Shown here in pieces: positions 1 through 7,328 of a stretch of DNA of 64,000 bases. The notes under the pieces were generated by a model. The model was not told the DNA's origin. It saw only the letters and a program-made list of their open reading frames with translations, and ran no database searches. Each line of letters begins with the position of its first letter. Within the stretch, counting starts at the first letter, position 1. This DNA is from Ornithinimicrobium sufpigmenti (GTDB lineage Bacteria > Actinomycetota > Actinomycetes > Actinomycetales > Dermatophilaceae), in contig NZ_CP036403.1 in NCBI RefSeq assembly GCF_004322775.1, positions 3,720,001-3,784,000 of the forward strand, in the 5' to 3' direction. Position numbers and translations under genes: made by a program.

Positions 1-764
1 GCGAGGCCGAGCTCGCCGCCCAGGCCGACCATGTCGTCACCCTGTCCGAGACCATGAAGGCCGACCTGGCCGCCCGTGGCGTCGACCCCGAGCGGATCAC
101 CGTGGTGGCCAACGGCATCGAGTCGGCCCTGCTCGAGCGCGACGTCGAACCTGCTGCTGCTCGGCGGGCCCTGGGGCTGCCCACGGAGGGCCTCTGGGTG
201 GGCGCCGTGACCTCGGTCGTCCACTACGAGGGCATGGAGGACCTCGTGGACGCAGTGGCCATCGCTCGCGACCGCGGCCTCGACGTGCGAGCCGCCATCG
301 TCGGTGACGGCCTGGCCTGGCCCGCCCTGCATCGCCGAGTCGCTGACCTCGGTCTCCACGACGTCGTCCACCTGCCCGGCCGGCTGCCCCGCCCCCAGGC
401 CCTGGCCTGGCTGGACGCTCTCGACGTGGTCGCCATCCCCCGTCGAGACTTCGAGGTCACCCGCCTGGTGCCGCCGCTGAAGCTGGCTGAGTCCATGGGT
501 GCGGGGAAGCCGATCATCGCCTCGGACCTGCCGGTGCTGGCCGAGGTCGTCTCCGAGGGGTGCGGAGTCCTCTCGCCGACGGAGGACCCCGGAGCGTTGG
601 CTGACGCCCTCGTCCTGATGAGTGATCCGGAGCGGCGGACTCATGCAGCGAGCGGCGCCCGTGAGGCCGCCCGCGCACTGACCTGGGCCGCTCAAGCGCG
701 CTCGTATGCCGAGGTGTATGACCGCACAGCCGTCGCCGAGGGCTCGGCGTCAGGTCGCCGGTAA
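1..764 (+). CDS. Glycosyltransferase family 4, C-terminal part (5' end outside window)
   Basis: The frame is open at the window edge (first full codon at base 3) and ends with TAA at 762-764, so only the last 253 residues are seen. They read as the C-terminal nucleotide-sugar-binding half of a GT-B retaining glycosyltransferase: a VVTLSETMK segment, an HYEGMEDLVDA loop, an IVGDG strand, and a PPLKLAESMGAGKPIIASD block that corresponds to the family's E-x7-E donor-binding region. The same blocks recur in the genes at 13060-15378 and 24163-26367, so these are paralogues or close relatives. It probably adds a sugar to a lipid-linked glycan at the cytoplasmic membrane; donor and acceptor are unknown. 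The last 63 bases lie in a 343-bp duplication, but the reading frame is intact. Confidence 0.85.
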   Translation, partial: EAELAAQADHVVTLSETMKADLAARGVDPERITVVANGIESALLERDVEPAAARRALGLPTEGLWVGAVTSVVHYEGMEDLVDAVAIARDRGLDVRAAIVGDGLAWPALHRRVADLGLHDVVHLPGRLPRPQALAWLDALDVVAIPRRDFEVTRLVPPLKLAESMGAGKPIIASDLPVLAEVVSEGCGVLSPTEDPGALADALVLMSDPERRTHAASGAREAARALTWAAQARSYAEVYDRTAVAEGSASGRR

Positions 765-820
765 CACCTCCCTGGTCAGAAGGAGAGCGAGACCGTCCGA
801 CCGGCCTGCGCGGACTCCAG

Positions 821-2586
821 CCTGAGTTGGGTCACAAGTCGCTGATTCTTCGGGGCGCGGGGCTGTGACCTGCGGTGATGTAGTGGCTTGGTGCGTCGTT
901 TAGGCACTAACCGGGGCCCTAGGATCGGGTGATGGCGTGGATTCGGCGGGTGCGGACGGCCTCGGGTGCGACCGCGGTGCAGATCGCCGAGTCCGTGGGC
1001 GGGCGGCGGCGCATCGTGCGGCACGTGGGGTCGGCGCACGATGAGACCGAGCTCGGGCTGCTGATGGATCGGGCGCGCAAGCTGCTCGAGGACGACGCCC
1101 AGGGGCAGCTGGACCTGGGACTGTCGCTGCCGGTGACCAGGGCGGCCATGGTGCCGGCCCCGACCCAGACGCTGTTCGACGAGCCAGCCACCGTCCCGGC
1201 ACGGCGCCCGGTGGTGGCCGCGCCGCAGGTGCTGCGCACGTCTTCGGCGGTGCTGTATGACGCCCTGGCCGGGGTGTACACCGACCTGGGCCTCGACGCC
1301 CTGGAGGATGAGGTGTTCCGCGACCTGGTCATCGCCCGGGTGGTGGAGCCGACCAGCCTGCTGGACGTCGACCGGGTGCTGGCCGACCTGGGCCGGACCT
1401 CGGCGAGCCTGTCGACCCGCAAACGCACGCTGGGCCGTTGCCAGGACGGGCCTACCGTGACCAGATCGCCGAGCTCTGCTTCCAGCACGCCCGGGCCAGC
1501 GGAGACGTGTCGCTGTGTCTGTACGACGTGACCACGCTGCACTTCGAAGCCGCCGAGGAAGACGCCTTGCGCAAGGTCGGCTACTCCAAGGAGCGTCGGG
1601 TCGACCCATAGATCATCGTCGGCCTGCTGGTCGACCGACACGGCTTCCCTCTGGAGATCGGCTGCTGGGAGGGCAACAAGGCCGAGACCCACACCATCGT
1701 GCCGATCATCGAGGCGTTCGCCGCGCGGCACGGCATCACCGACCTGGTCGTTGTCGCGGATGCCGGGATGCTGTCCGCGGCCAACCTGAGAGCCCTGGAC
1801 GAGGCCGGGCACACCTTCATCGTCGGGTCCAAGACCGCCAAGGCCCCGATCGACCTGATCTCTCACTTCCGCTGGCACGGGGATGCGTTCACCGATGGCC
1901 AGATCATCGACACCGTGACCCCCAAGGTCGGCAAGAACACCGACAACGACCCCGCCCTGCGTCGCGAGCCGGCCTGGGACCCCGAGCAGCACCCCAGCTC
2001 CTGGCGGGCGGTGTGGTCCTACTCGGCCAAGCGGTTCGCGAGGGACAACAAGACCCTCACCGCCCAGGAGAACCGAGCCCGCGCGGCCATCGAGGGCGAC
2101 AAACCAGCCCGCACCCCCAGGTTCGTCAAGACCCAGAGCGACGGCCTGGTCCTGGACGAAGCGGCGCTGGCCAGAGCCCGCCGGCTGGCCGGGCTCAAGG
2201 GCTTCGTCACCAACATCCCGGCCACGGCCCTGCCCGCGGCCGAGGTGATCGACTCCTACCGAGACCTATGGCACGTGGAGCAAACGTTCCGGATGTCCAA
2301 GAGCGACCTGCGAGCCCGTCCCTTGTTCGCCCGACGACGCGACTCGATCGAGGCGCACCTGACCATCGTGTTCACCGCCCTGGCGATCGCTCGCACCGTC
2401 CAGGCCCGGACCGGACTGTCCCTGCGCCGATTCCTGCGCCAGATCCGCCCACTGCGCTCAGCCACCATCGAGGCCAACGGCGCCGTCCAGACCCTGCCAC
2501 CAGCCCTCAGCTCCAGCGATCAAGCCGTCCTCAACGACCTCAAGAACGGCGCGACCTAGGCACTAAGCCTTTTGACCCAACTCAGG
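821..2586 (+). mobile_element. Insertion sequence, IS1634-like (IS4-related clade), defective
   Basis: The ends are perfect 14-bp inverted repeats: CCTGAGTTGGGTCA at 821-834 and its complement at 2573-2586. The element is flanked by the direct repeat TCCAG at 816-820 and 2587-2591, a 5-bp target duplication. The uninterrupted sequence survives at 2931-2935 in the second copy of the duplicated segment, which proves the insertion boundaries. A further direct repeat, TAGGCACTAA, lies inside both ends (903-912 and 2557-2566). Length (1766 bp) and the transposase type suit the IS1634 family, known for 5-6 bp target duplications. The transposase is broken, so the copy cannot move on its own. Confidence 0.9.
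929..2559 (+). pseudogene. IS1634-like transposase, frameshifted and with an internal stop
   Basis: Reading starts at GTG 929 or ATG 932 and runs to about codon 170 with family-like sequence. The continuation (A-YRDQIAELC) then lies in another frame from 1450, so an indel falls near 1440-1450. In that second frame an amber codon TAG interrupts at 1609-1611, probably a mutated CAG Gln codon. The frame then continues to TAG at 2557-2559. Catalytic elements of the DDE type remain visible: the Asp of LYDVTTLHFE, the Asp of VVVADAGML, and the Y-(2)-R-(3)-E style block SYRDLWHVEQTFRMSKSDL. Two independent lesions make a functional product unlikely. A sequencing error could explain one lesion but less easily both. 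Confidence 0.85.
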
Positions 2587-2816
2587 TCCAGCACCGCCTC
2601 CACCACCCGCACCGTGTGCAGGCCTTCACGCATCGTGACGATATCCGAGGGGTCACCGAGGACGGCGTTGCGGAAGGCGATGTGTTCGGTCCGCAGCGGC
2701 TCGGTGCGCTGCAGCGCGTACCGCACCGAATCCCCTTCGCTGACACCACGGAACGAAGCCATGGTCTCCCACACATTTGTGTCCGCCTTGCCGTTGGCGT
2801 GGAACGTGAGGTCCGT

Positions 2817-3159
2817 TCGTATGCCGAGGTGTATGACCGCACAGCCGTCGCCGAGGGCTCGGCGTCAGGTCGCCGGTAACACCTCCCTGGTCAGAAGGAG
2901 AGCGAGACCGTCCGACCGGCCTGCGCGGACTCCAGCACCGCCTCCACCACCCGCACCGTGTGCAGGCCTTCACGCATCGTGACGATATCCGAGGGGTCAC
3001 CGAGGACGGCGTTGCGGAAGGCGATGTGTTCGGTCCGCAGCGGCTCGGTGCGCTGCAGCGCGTACCGCACCGAATCCCCTTCGCTGACACCACGGAACGA
3101 AGCCATGGTCTCCCACACATTTGTGTCCGCCTTGCCGTTGGCGTGGAACGTGAGGTCCG
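2817..3159. repeat. 343-bp duplication, copy 2 (uninterrupted)
   Basis: This copy is in direct orientation and begins one base (T2816) after the end of copy 1. It contains a dead 3' fragment of the glycosyltransferase gene (TAA near 2879) and the authentic 3' end of the dehydrogenase gene that stops at 2891. Because the unit covers only the ends of two convergent genes, the duplication left both genes whole. I saw no sequence difference between the copies apart from the insertion. Confidence 0.92.
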
Positions 3160-3898
3160 CCTTGATGGTGTCCCCCACCAGGGCCCCCTTCTCGCCGGTC
3201 ACCACGGTGATCCGCTCCTTGAACGGCGAGAGCCAGTTCACCATGTGGTTGGTGATCGTGTCGTCCGCGAGACGCCCCGCGATGGACACCATGTCCTCGT
3301 CGTTCCGTCCCGAACGCCGCGTCGAGACCGCACCCACGGTCGCGTAGGGCGACTGCGCCACCCAGGTGGTCAGGTCAAGGTCGTGGGTGGCCAGGTCCTT
3401 CACCACACCCACGTCGTGGATGCGGTCCGGGAAGGCGCCCTGGCGCCGGGTGCTGATCTGGTAGATCTGGCCCAGCTGCCCATCGGCGATGCGCCGGCGC
3501 ATCTCCTGGAGGGCCGGGTTGTACCGCTCGATATAGCCGACGGCACCCACCAGGCCCTTGTGCTCGAACACGCGGGCGATCTCCTCGGCCTCGCCGATGT
3601 CGAAGGCCAAGGGCTTCTCCACCAGGCAGTGGACGCCCGCGTCGGCGAACGTCAGTGCCACCTCGCGGTGGAACTGGGTGGGCACGGCCACGACCGCGTA
3701 GTCGATGCCGGCCTTGATGAGCGACTCGGCGTCCGGGAGCACGTCGAGGTCGGGGGCTGTGCCGTGCACGTCCCCACCAGGGTCGGCCACCGCCACCAGG
3801 TCGACCCCCTCGAGAGCCCTGAGGTTGCGGGCGTGGTGACGACCCATCATGCCCAGCCCGATCAGCCCGGCGCGCAGGTTCCGGGCCATGTCAGGCAC
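2891..3898 (-). CDS. Gfo/Idh/MocA-family dehydrogenase, WbpB/WlbA-like
   Basis: This 335-residue protein has an N-terminal Rossmann nucleotide-binding motif (GLIGLGMMGRHHARN, about residues 11-25) and the family block VEKPLAFD near residues 93-100, whose Lys is catalytic. A C-terminal alpha/beta substrate domain follows. In the WbpB/WlbA branch these enzymes oxidise C3 of UDP-GlcNAc-uronic acid so that an aminotransferase can act next. That role is inferred from the neighbours: the start overlaps the end of the DegT aminotransferase gene by 8 bp, and a nucleotide-sugar dehydrogenase precedes both. Position and order match the wbpA-wbpB-wbpE set of known diacetamido-uronic-acid loci. The last 269 bases of this gene lie in the duplicated segment. 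Confidence 0.8.
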   Translation of the reverse strand: MPDMARNLRAGLIGLGMMGRHHARNLRALEGVDLVAVADPGGDVHGTAPDLDVLPDAESLIKAGIDYAVVAVPTQFHREVALTFADAGVHCLVEKPLAFDIGEAEEIARVFEHKGLVGAVGYIERYNPALQEMRRRIADGQLGQIYQISTRRQGAFPDRIHDVGVVKDLATHDLDLTTWVAQSPYATVGAVSTRRSGRNDEDMVSIAGRLADDTITNHMVNWLSPFKERITVVTGEKGALVGDTIKADLTFHANGKADTNVWETMASFRGVSEGDSVRYALQRTEPLRTEHIAFRNAVLGDPSDIVTMREGLHTVRVVEAVLESAQAGRTVSLSF

Positions 3899-5039
3899 CG
3901 CCCCTGGCGACCGCGTTCACGGCCTCGACGACACGGTCCCTGTCCTCGTCGCTGACGCTGGGATGCACGGGCAGCGAGAGCACCTCCCGGGCAAGCATCT
4001 CGGTCACCGGCAGCTCGATGTCCTCCTGATAGGTGGCCAGGCGGTGCACAGGGGTCGGGTAGTAGACCCCGAACCCCACCTGGTGCTCCTCGCGCAGCGC
4101 GGCCGCAAAACGGTCACGCTCAGCGGCGCTCGCCCCTTCGAGCCTGACCGTGTACTGGTGGTACACGTGCGTGGCTCGGTCACGCACCACGGGGACGACG
4201 ACACCCTCAAGATGCGCGTCGTAGAAGCCGGCGAGCTCTTGCCTCCGAGCCGTCCAGCCAGGCAACTTCTGCAACTGGACCCGCCCGATGGCCGCGTGGA
4301 TGTCGGTCATCCTGTTGTTCAGACCGACCACCTCGTTCGCGTACTGCTTCTCCATGCCCTGGTTGCGCAGCAGACGCACCGTCCGGGCGATCTCGGCGCT
4401 CCCGCAGGCCACCATGCCGCCCTCACCGGAGGTCATGTTCTTGGTGGGGTAGAGGGAGTACATGGCGGCGTCCCCGAAGGATCCGACCTGCCGACCGTCC
4501 CAGATGGCCCCGTGGGCCTGCGCCGCGTCTTCGAACACCCACAGGTCGTGCTCGGCGGCCACGGTGACGATGTCGTCGATCGGCGCCGGGTGGCCGTAGA
4601 GGTGCACGGGTTGGATCCCGACCGTCCGGTCGGTGATCGCCTCTCGCACGCACGCCGGGTCCAAGGTGAAGGTCTCCGGGTCCACGTCGACGAACACCGG
4701 GACCGCCCCCGTGATCGCGACCGAGTTCGCCGTCGCGGCAAAGGTGAACGACGGGACGATGACCTCGTCTCCCGGCTTCAGCCCGAGCGCCAGCATGCCA
4801 AGGTGCTGACCCGAGGTGCCGGAGTTGACCGCGACGCATTCGCGGCCACCGACCAGTGCGGCGGCGAACTCTTGCTCGAAGGCAGCCACCTCGGGGCCTT
4901 GGGCCACCATGCCCGAGGCGAGCACGCGCGTGACGGCGTCCTGCTCGTCCTGGCCGATGATCGGCTTGGCCGGGGGGATGAAGGTGCGTTCAGTGGGCAC
5001 GCTGAGCGACTCCTGGTCGATGGGGGCGTCTTGTCTCAT
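3891..5039 (-). CDS. DegT/DnrJ/EryC1 (AHBA) family sugar aminotransferase, WbpE-like
   Basis: This PLP-dependent fold-type-I aminotransferase is 382 residues long, normal for the family. Lys200 in SLYPTKNMTSGEGG is the expected Schiff-base lysine, and Asp171 in FEDAAQAHG should contact the pyridine nitrogen. SGTSGQHL near 73-80 is the phosphate-binding region. The enzyme probably transfers an amino group from glutamate to a 3-keto (less likely 4-keto) nucleotide sugar. Placement between a Gfo/Idh/MocA dehydrogenase and a nucleotide-sugar 6-dehydrogenase favours the 3-amino-uronic-acid route. The ATG overlaps the previous stop as ATGA (5036-5039), so translation is coupled. No N-acetyltransferase of the WbpD type was found in the window. 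Confidence 0.85.
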   Translation of the reverse strand: MRQDAPIDQESLSVPTERTFIPPAKPIIGQDEQDAVTRVLASGMVAQGPEVAAFEQEFAAALVGGRECVAVNSGTSGQHLGMLALGLKPGDEVIVPSFTFAATANSVAITGAVPVFVDVDPETFTLDPACVREAITDRTVGIQPVHLYGHPAPIDDIVTVAAEHDLWVFEDAAQAHGAIWDGRQVGSFGDAAMYSLYPTKNMTSGEGGMVACGSAEIARTVRLLRNQGMEKQYANEVVGLNNRMTDIHAAIGRVQLQKLPGWTARRQELAGFYDAHLEGVVVPVVRDRATHVYHQYTVRLEGASAAERDRFAAALREEHQVGFGVYYPTPVHRLATYQEDIELPVTEMLAREVLSLPVHPSVSDEDRDRVVEAVNAVARGGA

Positions 5040-6358
5040 GAGCTCGCGTTGTCGGATGCAGCGACGGAGCCGTCGCCGAGGACCATCCGGGGGACTGCGG
5101 GCCAGTTCGTGGACGAGGTGATGTTGCGACCGTCGATTACCAGCTTTACACCGGGAACGTCCGCGCTGGTCAGTTCGGCATACTCAGGATGGTTCGTCTG
5201 GATGACCACGAGGTCAGCGGGCTGACCGACGGCGTAGGGCTCCCAGCCGAAGCCGGTCAGCTCCTCGTCGCTGTAGTAGGGGTCGTGCACGGCGACGGTG
5301 GCGCCGCGCCGGCGCAGCTCCTCGACGACCGCGAAGACGCCGGAGAAGGCGGTCTCCTTGACGCCGGTCCGGTAGGAAGCGCCGAGAACTGCCGCGCGCA
5401 TCCCCGTCAGCTCCCCCAGCTGGTTGACGGCGCGCTCGATCAGGCGGGCCGGCATGGAGGCGTTGAGCTTGCGGGCGGTGCGCACCGTGTCCGCCTCGGG
5501 GTGCGTCGAGAGGTAGAGGCGGGGGTAGACGGGGATGCAGTGGCCGCCCACGGCGATGCCGGGCCGGTGGATGTGCGAGTAGGGCTGGGAGTTCGAGGCC
5601 TCGATCACCTTGTAGACGTCGATGCCGTGGTCCTGAGCGAAGAGGGCGAACTCGTTCGCCAGCCCGATGTTGACGTCCCGGTAGGTCGTCTCCGCCAACT
5701 TGGCCAGCTCGGAGGCCTCGGGCGACCCCAGGTCCCAGACCCCGTTGGGCCGCGGCAGGTCCGGACGCGGGTCGAAGGTCAGTGCGGACTCGTAGAACTC
5801 CCGCGCCCGCTCGGCCCCCGCCTCACTGATGGCGCCGATGAGCTTGGGGTACTTGCGCAGGTCCTCGAACACCCGGCCCGTCAGCACCCGCTCGGGGGAG
5901 AACACCGCGTAGAAATCGCGCGACTCCTGCAGACCCGAGATCTCCTCAATCATCGGCACGAAGCGCGACCGCAGCGTCCCGACCGGCAGCGTCGTCTCGT
6001 ACGAGACCAACGTGCCCGGCGTGAGGTGTTCAGCGAGCGACCGGGTCGCGCTGTCCATCCAGGCGAAGTCGGGCTCCCAAGTCTCCTCGTCGACGAACAG
6101 CGGCACCACGATCACCACCGCGTCCGCCTGCGGGACGGCGTCGGCGTAGTCGGTCGTCGCGCGTAGCTTGCCGGCGGGCACCAGCTCGGCCAACTTGTCC
6201 TGTAAGCCCTCCTCGCCGGGGAAGGGCTCGAGTGCTTGATTTACTTGTTGTACCTGCCGCGAATCGATGTCGACCCCAATGACCTCATGCCCAGCAGATG
6301 CAAACTGCACGGCGAGCGGTAGGCCGATCTTACCCAAGCCGACGACTGCAGTAATCAA
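5036..6358 (-). CDS. Nucleotide-sugar 6-dehydrogenase (UDP-GlcNAc or UDP-ManNAc type)
   Basis: The 440-residue protein has an N-terminal NAD-binding motif VVGLGKIGLPLA (residues 5-16), a middle helix block SELAKLAETTYRDVNIGLANE, and the catalytic-cysteine segment VGGHCIPVYP with Cys274. A C-terminal UDP-binding domain follows. It oxidises C6 of a UDP-HexNAc to the acid in two NAD-dependent steps. In this operon it most likely supplies UDP-GlcNAc-uronic acid to the following aminotransferase and dehydrogenase. The start is TTG (6356-6358), chosen because GGAGG lies 8 nt upstream and the Rossmann strand begins at residue 3. A second dehydrogenase at 26372-27613 is closer to WecC, which suggests the two make different acids. 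Confidence 0.85.
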   Translation of the reverse strand: MITAVVGLGKIGLPLAVQFASAGHEVIGVDIDSRQVQQVNQALEPFPGEEGLQDKLAELVPAGKLRATTDYADAVPQADAVVIVVPLFVDEETWEPDFAWMDSATRSLAEHLTPGTLVSYETTLPVGTLRSRFVPMIEEISGLQESRDFYAVFSPERVLTGRVFEDLRKYPKLIGAISEAGAERAREFYESALTFDPRPDLPRPNGVWDLGSPEASELAKLAETTYRDVNIGLANEFALFAQDHGIDVYKVIEASNSQPYSHIHRPGIAVGGHCIPVYPRLYLSTHPEADTVRTARKLNASMPARLIERAVNQLGELTGMRAAVLGASYRTGVKETAFSGVFAVVEELRRRGATVAVHDPYYSDEELTGFGWEPYAVGQPADLVVIQTNHPEYAELTSADVPGVKLVIDGRNITSSTNWPAVPRMVLGDGSVAASDNASS

Positions 6359-6446
6359 GGGTCAAACCTCCAGGATTGTGAAGACGCTGCACGAGTCAAC
6401 AGATCGACCATACGGGACTCTGAGGAGACGCTACCTGACGCAAACC

Positions 6447-6464
6447 CCTCAGGTCACCCTAAGG
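6447..6464 (-). terminator. Possible terminator hairpin after the 6492-7328 gene
   Basis: On the minus strand CCTTAGG-GTGA-CCTGAGG forms a 7-bp stem with one G-U pair and a GNRA-like tetraloop, starting 27 nt after the stop codon. The following bases are GGTTTG, not a clear U-run. It could separate the lower-GC glycosyltransferase genes from the nucleotide-sugar operon. Confidence 0.35.
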
Positions 6465-6491
6465 ATCGACAAACACCCTCTGCAAGGACCA

Positions 6492-7328
6492 TCACGGCCT
6501 GATGAGAGGTGTCGAACTTTCCGGCGGCTCCGGAACGCAGGAGTAGTCTGAATCGAGGACACCTCGAGCCAGTCCTAGGTAAAAGCCATGCTTCACGTAA
6601 AACTCCTTGCCAGAAATTTGCAGGTCACCACAATCGCGCTCGAACTCTTCCTCTACCTGCTCATGAGCCTTGGCACCACCCATTGCACCGCGGCTCTCGG
6701 CGGCTTCTAATCCACGGGCTCCGGCTAGGAGCGCCTTATTCCCAGGATTGCGCATTAGACCATTCGTGAGAAAGGTCTTCATATTATCGCGGGTCTTTTC
6801 TTTGGTGTACTTCGGGTATGAGTATCTGTATTTTCCGTACAATTCACGTGCAGTCCAGATCGGATGGTGATACGTCAAAGCTTCGCTCTTCGGCGTGTAT
6901 GAGCGGGATAGATTGGTTTCAGCTTCAATCCTGGCGCATAGGTCGAGATCTTGCTTGAAGACGTTTCGGAACCGGAAACGATCCTGCAGTACCCCCATAT
7001 TGAACGCCCACAAGCCCCCAGAGCTTATGCCGTGGATGGCGTCATAGCCCCGAGCTATAGCCAAGTAGTGATCGTTCATGTCAAGTGTATCGAGCAACAC
7101 GGAAATCGCTCGTCGTTCGAGCAGTACGTCGGAGGCAGTATGCACCAACACATCACAACCGTTCTCCCACGCTATATCCAGTGCCGCATTGAAAGAGTCT
7201 GTCATCGGACTCTTTCCAGCCACGACCCGGTGAATTGAGAACCGACCCTGACCTGCTTTCGAGATCGTTTGCATGGAGGCCGTGACAGTAGACTCGCCCA
7301 TATGACTAACGACACAAGCAATTCTCAC
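6492..7328 (-). CDS. Putative glycosyltransferase-like protein of unknown function
   Basis: This 278-residue protein is not confidently assigned. Its N-terminus (IACVVSHMGES, then NGCDVLVHTASDVLLERRAI near residues 56-75) resembles a GT-A fold, where a DxD-like acidic site follows strand four; here the site reads ASDVLLE. No signal peptide or membrane helix is seen. The GTG start overlaps the stop of the TPR glycosyltransferase gene as GTGA (7325-7328), so the two are co-translated and probably act on the same glycan. Base composition is lower in GC than the flanking nucleotide-sugar genes, which suggests transfer. It could also be a polysaccharide pyruvyl- or phosphotransferase-like protein. 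Confidence 0.6.
   Translation of the reverse strand: MRIACVVSHMGESTVTASMQTISKAGQGRFSIHRVVAGKSPMTDSFNAALDIAWENGCDVLVHTASDVLLERRAISVLLDTLDMNDHYLAIARGYDAIHGISSGGLWAFNMGVLQDRFRFRNVFKQDLDLCARIEAETNLSRSYTPKSEALTYHHPIWTARELYGKYRYSYPKYTKEKTRDNMKTFLTNGLMRNPGNKALLAGARGLEAAESRGAMGGAKAHEQVEEEFERDCGDLQISGKEFYVKHGFYLGLARGVLDSDYSCVPEPPESSTPLIRP

Larger units (their letters stand above)
702..2815. repeat. 343-bp duplication, copy 1 (split by an insertion sequence)
   Basis: Bases 702-820 plus 2592-2815 (119 + 224 = 343 bp) are repeated at 2817-3159 in the same orientation. The unit spans the end of the upstream glycosyltransferase gene and the end of the convergent dehydrogenase gene. This copy is interrupted by the insertion sequence at 821-2586 and its 5-bp target duplication. 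It therefore holds the true 3' end of the glycosyltransferase gene and a dead 3' fragment of the dehydrogenase gene. Confidence 0.92.

Noticed and set aside
929..2559. Programmed frameshifting or stop readthrough in the transposase
   Set aside because: No slippery run or clear stimulator was seen at the frame change, and an additional amber codon would have to be read through as well. Decay is simpler.
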